Source: JAQVWU01 sp964628455
Lineage (GTDB): Bacteria; Bacillota; Clostridia; Oscillospirales; CAG-272
Assembly (NCBI GenBank): GCA_964628455.1
Contig: CAZVPD010000089.1
Span: 1 to 15,809 of the forward strand
Length of the DNA: 15,809 nt
Direction: 5' to 3'
Shown: in pieces, positions 1 to 7,400 of the stretch
Layout: the number at the start of each line of letters is the position of its first letter
Position numbering within the stretch: the first letter of the stretch is position 1
Notes under the pieces: model-generated
Seen by the model: the letters and a program-made list of their open reading frames with translations, nothing else
Told to the model about the DNA's origin: nothing
Database searches by the model: none
Position numbers and translations under genes: made by a program

Positions 1-564
1 CGCTATATCATGTATGATACAATTTTTATTATCAATTAATGTTTCATTGGAAGAAATTACTTTTTGAATATAAATTAATGCTTTAGTATCATTTACATGA
101 TATGTTATTTTATTACTGTAATCAGTAATAAACCGGTTTGCCGCTTCATATCCGTCCGGTAAATATGCAGGCTCTTTAAAGTCCGCCGTATTTTCAGAAG
201 AAATTGGAAGTGTTTGATCGAATTTTATTGAAATATAGTCATCAAACCATTCTACTATTGCATTCCAAAAGTTGGTTCGAACTGCCTCAATGCTCATGGC
301 GCTGGCAAACAATACTGTACAGACAATCAACAGGGCAGCGACAATTCGTTTAGTAATAACCAAACCCCGCCGGTATTCATGTGATTTAAAAGCCATATTT
401 ATGTTTCGCTTGATTTTACGATCTGCACGCTTTGATATCATACTGTCCGCCATATTGAGTGACCTTGCATATGCAACATCCTGTTCGATCAGCACATCTC
501 CGGCAAGCAATATTACAGCATCGAGCTTGTTAAATTTTCTTGAGGTTTCGTTATTCATATTCAT
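1..564 (-). CDS. Anti-sigma-factor-like membrane protein, DUF4367 type (partial, runs off left edge)
   Basis: This is a 188-codon open frame with no stop before the window edge, so the C-terminus is missing. It has a charged cytoplasmic N-terminus (residues 1-72), one membrane helix (about 74-92) and an external part. The segment after the helix (AVRTNFWNAIVEWFDDY) and EPAYLPDGYE at 131-140 resemble the hallmark of clostridial DUF4367 proteins, which are regularly encoded directly after ECF-like sigma factors and are thought to hold them at the membrane. The start was chosen at 564 because its ATG overlaps the sigma stop codon (TAATG) and GAGAG lies just upstream; a second in-frame ATG at 558 is possible. 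Translational coupling to the sigma gene is likely. The DNA is strongly A+T rich. Seen: helix, motif, coupling. Inferred: anti-sigma role. Confidence 0.75.
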   Translation of the reverse strand, partial: MNMNNETSRKFNKLDAVILLAGDVLIEQDVAYARSLNMADSMISKRADRKIKRNINMAFKSHEYRRGLVITKRIVAALLIVCTVLFASAMSIEAVRTNFWNAIVEWFDDYISIKFDQTLPISSENTADFKEPAYLPDGYEAANRFITDYSNKITYHVNDTKALIYIQKVISSNETLIDNKNCIIHDIA

Positions 565-1133
565 TAACTCTCAATCAGACGGAGCAATCTTTCTCTCGCC
601 TTTTTATATCTTAAATCTACTGCATTTACTGAAATATTTAAAATATACGCTGTTTCTTTAGAAGTGTGTTCCTGCAATAACCGTAATTTTATAATTTCCT
701 GATCTGTTTGACTCAATTCCAACAACGATTTTTTGACAGTCCCAATGATCTCATTGGTGATAACGATATTTTCAACGTCCATACCCCGGTCGGTTATATC
801 ATTTGAAATTTCATCATCGTCATCATTTATAATCCCGATTTTAGATTCCTTTTCCATTATACGTTTATTTTTACGGTAGTAATCATTTGCCGTAGTCCGC
901 GAATAAGTAACAATCAAACTGATTAATTCTTTTTCAGAACGTCCTTCAAAAACATGGATGTGTTTTATAACTTTCACCAACACTGAATTCAATACATCAT
1001 CGGCGTCTTGATTGTTGTGAATATAGTTTAAAGCAATACTGTGAATTAATTTATTGTATTGATTATATAAGTCAAGAATAAAATTCCGATGATCATCATC
1101 TAGGATACTTAATAACACCGTGAACAGTACCAT
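564..1133 (-). CDS. RNA polymerase sigma factor, ECF-like sigma-70 family
   Basis: A 189-residue protein with the two-part ECF layout. Region 2 lies at about 18-90 (FILDLYNQYNKLIHSIALNY, then DADDVLNSVLVKVIKHI). A variable acidic linker with DDDDE at 104-108 follows. Region 4 is a helix-turn-helix at about 134-186 (LSQTDQEIIKLRLL...TAYILNISVNAVDLRYKKARERLL). The opening hydrophobic stretch and ILDDDHRNF match the clostridial group that is paired with DUF4367 membrane proteins. The ATG at 1133 is preceded by AAGGTGATG at suitable spacing. The stop overlaps the next start by one base, forming an operon with the membrane protein downstream. The role would be to direct core polymerase to an envelope- or stress-responsive regulon, possibly including its own operon; the targets cannot be told from this window. 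A+T-rich codons (AAT, ATT, AAA) differ from the G+C-rich genes to the right. Confidence 0.88.
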   Translation of the reverse strand: MVLFTVLLSILDDDHRNFILDLYNQYNKLIHSIALNYIHNNQDADDVLNSVLVKVIKHIHVFEGRSEKELISLIVTYSRTTANDYYRKNKRIMEKESKIGIINDDDDEISNDITDRGMDVENIVITNEIIGTVKKSLLELSQTDQEIIKLRLLQEHTSKETAYILNISVNAVDLRYKKARERLLRLIES

Positions 1134-1189
1134 GTATCATCACCTTCCAGAAAAAATGAATACTTCGGTTATGTAATAAACATTTTACT

Positions 1190-2389
1190 TTATTCTTTAA
1201 CGCGCCAGGCTACGAAAAGGTTGCCGAGTGAGAAGAACGCGGCCATAAAGAACACCCACTGGGGACCGGCATAGGTCCATATGACGCCGGAGACCTGCGC
1301 CGCGAGGATGGAGACAACATGGTCGAGGCTTGTTCCCGTTGACAGCGTGGGGGTGATGTCTTCCGGGACGACTGCGATCGAGCGCAGGTAAACCGACTTG
1401 ACGACGCCGATCTGCATGGAAAGGCGGTCCGAGACGAACAGCATATAGATGATCATGACCGGCCAGCCCGAGGACGGCAGTACGGACGAGGTGATCCCCC
1501 AGACGACAAAGCCGTAAATGATATAGATGACGATAAAAGTCAGGGCGTCGAAATACATCATCTTTTTGATCCCCAGCCGGTCGATCAGCCGGCCGAGGGC
1601 GTTCATGAAGAAGATGCCGAGAAAACTCGACGCGATGATCAGAAGGGACATGATGTCGGCCCCCCTCATCAGCAGGTCGACGACGACCCAGGAACCGAAA
1701 ACATAGGCGATCTGCTTCTGAACCCCGTGCAGGATCGTAAGGACATAGTAATAGCGGTATTGATGACGGAAAACCAGCCTGAACTTGCGTTCGCAGTGCG
1801 GCTTTCCGTTTGCTATGGCGATAAGGGGAATGCAGACGGCCGCCGCAAGCAGAAAAGCTCCGCTGCCGATCAGAAAGATCGGCTTCACCGCCGTTTTAAA
1901 CGTAAAGAATCCGGTGCGGAATCCGATAAACACGAGGATCCCGGCGGCGCAGCTGACCGCCGTCGCCAGGCTTTTATACTGCCCCATGCGCCTCCCGATC
2001 ATATTCGGCTCGGAAAGGTCCATTCCGATGGAGTCCTGAAGCGGGAAAAACAGATGCATGCCGAGGGAGTTTATAAACAAAAAGATCAGCATGACCGCAA
2101 AGGGCGGCGTGAAGAGCCCGAGCGCAGTCAGGCCGGCGCAGGCCAGGATCTGGGCGGCGAAAGAGATGTAAAGGTCCCCGAACGAACAGAGCACGGCTAT
2201 CACCAGGGCGCAAAGAAGACCCGGGAGTTCGCGCGGGAACTCGATCAGGGCCCGCTGGGAGGCGTTGATGCCGTATACCTCTTTGAAATAATTGGCGTAA
2301 ACCGAATCGCTCAGACCGTTTCCGAGAGCGACTGCGGCGAGAAGGATTAAAAACAGGATGATTTCGCGGCGCATTTTCGGTTTCGCCAT
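1190..2389 (-). CDS. Major facilitator superfamily (MFS) transporter
   Basis: A 399-residue integral membrane protein with about twelve hydrophobic helices and a basic central loop (CERKFRLVFRHQYRYYYV), the usual two-bundle MFS arrangement. GRLIDRLGIKKMM in the second half matches the conserved MFS inter-helix loop G-x-x-x-D-R-x-G. The substrate cannot be assigned. The start was set at the ATG in MAKPKMRREIILF. A GTG at 2485 would add 32 mostly polar residues, but it lies only ~2 bases from the expected start of transcription of a TATAAT box at 2494-2499. The ribosome site at the chosen start is weak (GGTAAG). The gene is divergent from pyrK. It lies 56 bases upstream of the sigma gene on the same strand with no clear terminator between, so some read-through is possible. 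Its G+C-rich composition contrasts sharply with the sigma pair. Confidence 0.88.
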   Translation of the reverse strand: MAKPKMRREIILFLILLAAVALGNGLSDSVYANYFKEVYGINASQRALIEFPRELPGLLCALVIAVLCSFGDLYISFAAQILACAGLTALGLFTPPFAVMLIFLFINSLGMHLFFPLQDSIGMDLSEPNMIGRRMGQYKSLATAVSCAAGILVFIGFRTGFFTFKTAVKPIFLIGSGAFLLAAAVCIPLIAIANGKPHCERKFRLVFRHQYRYYYVLTILHGVQKQIAYVFGSWVVVDLLMRGADIMSLLIIASSFLGIFFMNALGRLIDRLGIKKMMYFDALTFIVIYIIYGFVVWGITSSVLPSSGWPVMIIYMLFVSDRLSMQIGVVKSVYLRSIAVVPEDITPTLSTGTSLDHVVSILAAQVSGVIWTYAGPQWVFFMAAFFSLGNLFVAWRVKE

Positions 2390-2493
2390 AATCTTACCGT
2401 ATCTGCAGCCCGGCGGCCGCAGGATGCCTTTCGTCGTTGTTGTTTTACCAAACTGAAGTATTTTTGCATAAAAAAATCCGGTCACGTTCAGGT

Positions 2494-2499
2494 ATTATA
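2494..2499 (-). promoter_or_regulatory. Probable -10 box of the MFS transporter gene
   Basis: A perfect TATAAT read on the minus strand. No good -35 hexamer lies 16-18 bases upstream; a TTAACA 20 bases away is too far. Transcription would begin near 2487 and give a leader of about 98 bases to the ATG at 2389. That argues against translation from the GTG at 2485. Confidence 0.5.
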
Positions 2500-2621
2500 T
2501 CACGGCAATATGAATATGTTGTTAAGATTCAAAACAAACGGGAAGAAAAACGGCGGCTGAGGCGGAATTCGCACGGAGCCTTTTTCCGACGCCGGATTTA
2601 TTTAATTCGGGGGGCTTTATA

Positions 2622-2650
2622 TTGACACATGCGCCGGAAACAGTTATAAT
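2622..2650 (+). promoter_or_regulatory. Consensus promoter of the pyrKD operon
   Basis: TTGACA at 2622-2627 and TATAAT at 2645-2650 are separated by exactly 17 bases, the full sigma-A consensus. Transcription should start near 2657, leaving a leader of only about 28 bases before the pyrK ATG. That is too short for a PyrR-type attenuator. Confidence 0.85.
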
Positions 2651-2684
2651 GATTGTATAAAAAAGTAAAAGGCGGGCTGATGGA

Positions 2685-3455
2685 ATGACTGGAAAAATAA
2701 TATCGAACCGATGTATCCTACCCGGCATGTTGTTTTATGAAATGCTGATCTACGCGCCCGAGACAGCCGGACGGGTCATGCCCGGCCAGTTCGTCATGGT
2801 CAAATGCGGCGGGGACACCGCCCTGCGCCGCCCTATATCGGTCTGCGTTTCGGACGGCCCCGTACTGCGCATCTGTTATGACATCCGGGGAAAAGGAACG
2901 GCCTATATGGCGGCCATGCCCGAAGGTTCCGTGATCGATTTTATAGGACCCGTCGGCAACGGCTTTCACCATAAACCCGACCGGCGAGCCCTGCTTGCGG
3001 GCGGAGGGATCGGGATCTATCCGCTGATATCGATAGGGACGAAATATAAAAAAGCGGTGAAGGCGCTGCTCGGTTTCAGGACCGCTTCCTGCGTGCACTA
3101 TACGGACGTGTTTAAAAAATACGGGATCCCAAGCGAGGTGATCACCGACGACGGCACTTCGGGCAGAAAAGGATTCGCGACCGACCTGCTGCGGGAGTCG
3201 CTCGAGCGCGGAGAAGGAGACATCGTTTATGTCTGCGGTCCCGCCCCGATGATGGCGGCTGCCGCCGGCATCTGCGAACGGTTCGGGGTCGAATGCGAAG
3301 TCTCCATGGAGGCGCGGATGGGCTGCGGGGTCGGAGCGTGCAGCGCCTGCGTCTGCAAAACGTTGTTTACCGAAAACGGAGAGTCGAAAGAAGCCTATAA
3401 GAGGGTCTGCATGGACGGTCCTGTCTTTGACGCGAGGGAGATAAAATGGAAATAA
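2685..3455 (+). CDS. pyrK: Dihydroorotate dehydrogenase electron transfer subunit
   Basis: A 256-residue iron-sulfur flavoprotein that passes electrons from the FMN of PyrD to NAD+ in class 1B dihydroorotate dehydrogenase. The N-terminal FAD-binding barrel contains RRPISV at 48-53. The NAD-binding half has AGGGIGIYPL at about 105-114 and YVCGPAPMM at about 182-190. The C-terminal [2Fe-2S] cluster uses C214, C219, C222 and C242 (spacing C-x4-C-x2-C-x19-C); C224 is an extra cysteine. The length is typical of the family. The ATG at 2685 follows a GGCGGG purine-rich stretch. The stop overlaps the pyrD start by 10 bases, so the two subunits are translationally coupled. The other pyr genes are not in the window. 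Confidence 0.95.
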   Translation: MTGKIISNRCILPGMLFYEMLIYAPETAGRVMPGQFVMVKCGGDTALRRPISVCVSDGPVLRICYDIRGKGTAYMAAMPEGSVIDFIGPVGNGFHHKPDRRALLAGGGIGIYPLISIGTKYKKAVKALLGFRTASCVHYTDVFKKYGIPSEVITDDGTSGRKGFATDLLRESLERGEGDIVYVCGPAPMMAAAAGICERFGVECEVSMEARMGCGVGACSACVCKTLFTENGESKEAYKRVCMDGPVFDAREIKWK

Positions 3456-4366
3456 ACAAAGTCGATATGACGGTGACCATAGCCGGCGTCACGCTGCGCA
3501 ATCCCGTCGTCACCGCTTCGGGTACCTGCGGATACGGCAAGGAATATACGCCCTATTATATGCCCGATCAGATCGGCGCCGTGGCAGTCAAGGCGCTTAC
3601 GCTTGAACCGCGTCAGGGCAATCCCCCGCCGAGGATCGCCGAAACTCCGTCGGGTGTTCTCAACGCCATCGGACTGCAGAACCCGGGCGTGCGCTATTTT
3701 ATTAAAAACGAACTTCCGAGGCTGAAGAAAATGAACGCCGTCATCATCGTCAATATCGCGGGCGAGACAATTGAAGAATACTGCGCAGTCGCCGAAATAC
3801 TTTCGGAAACCGCCGTCGACCTTTTTGAGCTGAACATCTCCTGTCCGAATGTGAAAAAAGGCGGAGCCGCTTTCGGCACGGATCCGGAAACGGTAGAAAT
3901 GATCACGCGCGAGGTAAAACGCTTTTCGTCCAAACCCCTGATCGTCAAGCTGTCCCCCAACGTCGCCGACATCACCGTCACGGCAAAAGCCGCGGAGGCA
4001 GGCGGAGCCGATGCGCTCAGCCTGATAAACACCCTCATCGGCATGCGCTTCGATCTGGCAAAGCGCCGGCCATTGCTCGCAAACGGAACCGGAGGCCTGT
4101 CGGGACCGGCCATATTCCCGGTCGCCCTGCGTATGGTGTGGCAGACAAGGGCGGTCACCGCCCTTCCCGTCATAGGGATGGGAGGGGTCGCGACAGCCGA
4201 AGACGCAGCCGAAATGATGATCGCCGGCGCCGACGCGGTCGGCGTCGGAACGGCTGCGTTCCTCAATCCCCGGGCGCCCGCCGAGATCGCCTCGGGGCTT
4301 GAAAAATTCTGCGAAAAGAACGGGATCGCATGCGTGCGCAGCCTGACCGGCGCGTCCTACAAATAA
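3446..4366 (+). CDS. pyrD: Dihydroorotate dehydrogenase class 1B, catalytic subunit
   Basis: A 306-residue TIM-barrel flavoenzyme that oxidises dihydroorotate to orotate, the fourth step of pyrimidine synthesis, in the cytosol with PyrK. The catalytic cysteine is C133 in NISCPN; class 2 enzymes carry serine there. VKLSPN near 168, the NTLIGM substrate-loop segment near 195-200, ANGTGGLSGPA, and the FMN-phosphate motifs GMGGV (245-249) and GVGTAAF are all present. Length and motif order are normal, so the gene appears intact. It overlaps pyrK by 10 bases and shares its promoter. No terminator is visible in the 83 bases before the next gene, so read-through into the macroglobulin gene is possible. 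Confidence 0.96.
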   Translation: MEINKVDMTVTIAGVTLRNPVVTASGTCGYGKEYTPYYMPDQIGAVAVKALTLEPRQGNPPPRIAETPSGVLNAIGLQNPGVRYFIKNELPRLKKMNAVIIVNIAGETIEEYCAVAEILSETAVDLFELNISCPNVKKGGAAFGTDPETVEMITREVKRFSSKPLIVKLSPNVADITVTAKAAEAGGADALSLINTLIGMRFDLAKRRPLLANGTGGLSGPAIFPVALRMVWQTRAVTALPVIGMGGVATAEDAAEMMIAGADAVGVGTAAFLNPRAPAEIASGLEKFCEKNGIACVRSLTGASYK

Positions 4367-4449
4367 TTCAGGCGAAATGATAAAAACGCGAAACTTTTTC
4401 ACCTCTTCTCTGTCCAATAGACATCAAAACCATGAAAGGCAGAGTGTTT

Positions 4450-7400
4450 ATGAAAAATCCGATCAAAAAAAATATGCCCAGGATCCCGAAAGGAAGCAGG
4501 ACAGCCGCGGCGCTCCTGTGCGCCGTGCTTCTTCTTCCCCTGCTTGCGGGATGCACCGTGACCATTAAACCGCGAGCCGGCGTCGAAAGCACGGGCCCTG
4601 ACGGCGCTGTTTTAAGCGAAGACGGGGCTTTTGTCTTTGCGGGAGAAGGATACTCCCCGGGATATCTAAGGACCGGACTTCCCGAAGCGCTGAGGGATGT
4701 GAAGATCACGGCTGATAAATCTTCGGACGGTTACGCCGCGCCCGATACCGTTTTTACCGTGAGAACCTCATCGGAGATCGGCGCGGACGAACTGAAGAAA
4801 CATCTGAATGTTTCGCCTGCGTTTGCTTTCGAAATCACCGAGAAGGACAAAACGACCTTTACCGTGACCCCCGGCGGGGGACTCGACAGCGGAATGCTGT
4901 ACCGTTTCACGGTGGGCGACCCTTCGGTCCCGCAGAGCAGCTTCGTGTTCCAGACAGACAGCGCGCTGATCGTCAAAAGCGTGCTGCCCGCGGACCTTGC
5001 CGTTGCCGTTCCCCTCAACACGGGCATAGAAGTGAGTTTCTCGGAACCTTTGGGCAGGGGGATCAATATCAGCGACTATTTTACTCTGATGCCCGCGACG
5101 GAAGGCGAATACTCCGTCTATCCGGACGGCAAAACGGTTGTTTTCGTGCCGAAGGATCCCCTTGAAAAAAACACCGTTTATACGGTCGGCGTGAAAGCCG
5201 GGCTGCCTTCGTTTTCCGGCAAAACGCTGGCCGAAGACTTCGGGTCGGCATTCCGGACCTCGGGCGAAACGGCCGGAGATGCCGGCGAACTGATGTTCAC
5301 GCTCGAATCTTACGAGCCCCAGTTTACGCTCTCCGAAACGCCGGTCATAAAATACTGGTATTCCGCGTGGGACCGGACGGAGGACTATTCGCTCGGGGAC
5401 GCTCAGGTCACGCTTTTCCGTTATGCTTCCCCTGCCGCCGTCATCGGGGCGATGAAGGAATATGAAGCCGTCAAGGCGGATTTTCTCTACGGCGGCGAGA
5501 CGTATGTGTTCCCGTCGGACGGCCTTGCCGAGGTCGGGACCTATGAGATCACGCCCGAAACGGCCGAAGGCAATCAGGCGCGGTACAACGGATATCTGAC
5601 CCTGCCCGCCGCAGGGGAAGGCGCTTATCTTGTGAATATCCTTTTCCGCAGCCGGACCGGCAGCGAGGACAAGGAATTTTTCTGTCAGGCGGTCATGCAG
5701 ATATCCGACCTGATCGTTTATACCGAGTCGTCGGGCGAAAACATGCTCGTCTGGGTCAACGACGCTTCCGACGGCAAAACGGCGGACGGCGCCGCCGTCA
5801 CGGCGGACTTCTTTAAACGCGATGACTACTGGAACTTTGCCCCCGCCGAAAAAGGCGCAGTTCCCGTATATACCGTTAAAACGGCGGCCACGGGAAGCGA
5901 CGGACTCTGCTTTCTGGAAACCGGAGGCATGACAAACGCGTTTATGCTGGTCGAAAAAGACGGACACGGCGTGTATGTCTGCGTATCGGCATACGGCTAC
6001 GGAAATCCGGAAAGCTGGTTCTCTCATCTGTTTACCGACCGCGAAATGTATTTCGCCGATGATACCGTCCGTTTCTGGGGCGTCGTCGCTCCGAAAAGCG
6101 GTGGTGCGGTCCTGCCCGAAGCTTTATACCTGACCCTCGGCGCCTCAAAAACCCGGGATAAAATTACCGTTCTGCCCGACGGCAGCTTTTCGGGCAGTTT
6201 TGCCGTGGAAGGCAACGCCGGATGGGGGATCTATATGAACTTCGCCGACGAAGCCGGAAACACGGTCGCGGCGAAATATGTCGGCGTCACGCAGCAGTCA
6301 AAACCCGTCTACCGCGCTTCGCTGACGTTTGACAAGCTCTTTTACACATTCGGCGACACGGTAAACCTTACCCTCGGCGCGTCGTTTTACGACGGCACGC
6401 CGGCGCCCGGCCTTGAGTTCACCCTGTATGGCAATTATTTTGTGGAAAACACCGTCACGCTCAAGACAGGAGCGGACGGCACGGCTTCCTATTCCTATAG
6501 AACCGTGCCTTATGATTTCTTCACAACGTATCCGGTTCAGCTTTCCGCCGAAGCGTATCTGATCGGAAACGAGGACGTTTCCGTTTCGGCTTACGGCAGT
6601 GCGCCTTATTTCCAGAGCAAAGTCTGGTTCCGGGAAAGCAGGATCACGCCCGAAGACGGAGGAGAGACCTACTCCGAAGTCTATCTGAACCATTTCGACA
6701 CGTCTGTTTTAAAGACGGAAGAGGACTTTTTATATCCGCTCTATCCCGAGAACACGCTCGGGAAGCCTGCTTTGGGAAGCGCCGAGATCCGGTTGATCCG
6801 TTACGAGTATATAAAGGAATACGACTCGACGGTATACGACCCGATCACGAAGACATCTCAGATCATCTATAATTACCGTCTTGAGCAGAATGACACAGAG
6901 AAATACTCCGCGGAATTTCAGAACGGTGTCATCCGCCTGAAGCATATAACGCCCGAAGAGGATTTCAGCGGGTATTACATGTACGCGGTTTCCTATTACG
7001 ATGCCGATAACCGCTGCAGCTATATTCTCAACATATACGCGAACGCGGGAGACGGCCAGATCTATTACTACGAAAACAACGAATACTATGAGCTCAAAAG
7101 CGATAAGACCGAATGCAGCGTCGGCGATACGGTCACGGCCGTTCTTCACTACGGCGGAAAGCCGGTCGAGGGCGGAAGGCTGCTGTTTACCGTCTATTCG
7201 GATGTGCTCGATCTGTATTCGTCGACCGAAAAGAACAGCTTCTCCCTGATTTTCGAGGACAGGGACGCCGCCGGACTTGCCGTCCTGGCAGCTCATTTCG
7301 ACGGAAGGCGCGTTCAGGCTTCGGGTTATCTGTCACTGACCTATAACTACGCGGAAAACAACCTGCTGAATGTGACCGTGTCGCCCGATCAAACCGAATA

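Noticed and set aside
1190..2485. Longer MFS form starting at GTG 2485
   Set aside because: The added 32 residues are polar and not family-like, and the codon lies almost at the expected transcription start.
2561..2590. GGC...GCC followed by TTTTT as a possible terminator upstream of pyrK
   Set aside because: Only three base pairs can form across a long loop, so it is not a credible hairpin.
2437..2625. Short plus-strand frame between the MFS gene and the pyrKD promoter
   Set aside because: It is basic and low in complexity, has no ribosome site, overlaps the MFS leader and ends at the pyr promoter; it looks like chance.
3395..4417. A 340-codon minus-strand open frame over pyrD
   Set aside because: It mirrors pyrD codons on the opposite strand, and has no domain or plausible ribosome site.
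4768..6027. A 419-codon minus-strand open frame inside the macroglobulin gene
   Set aside because: It is antisense to a long gene with clear domains, and its Arg/Gly/Asp/Val-heavy composition is typical of antisense frames in G+C-rich DNA. It has no recognisable motif.
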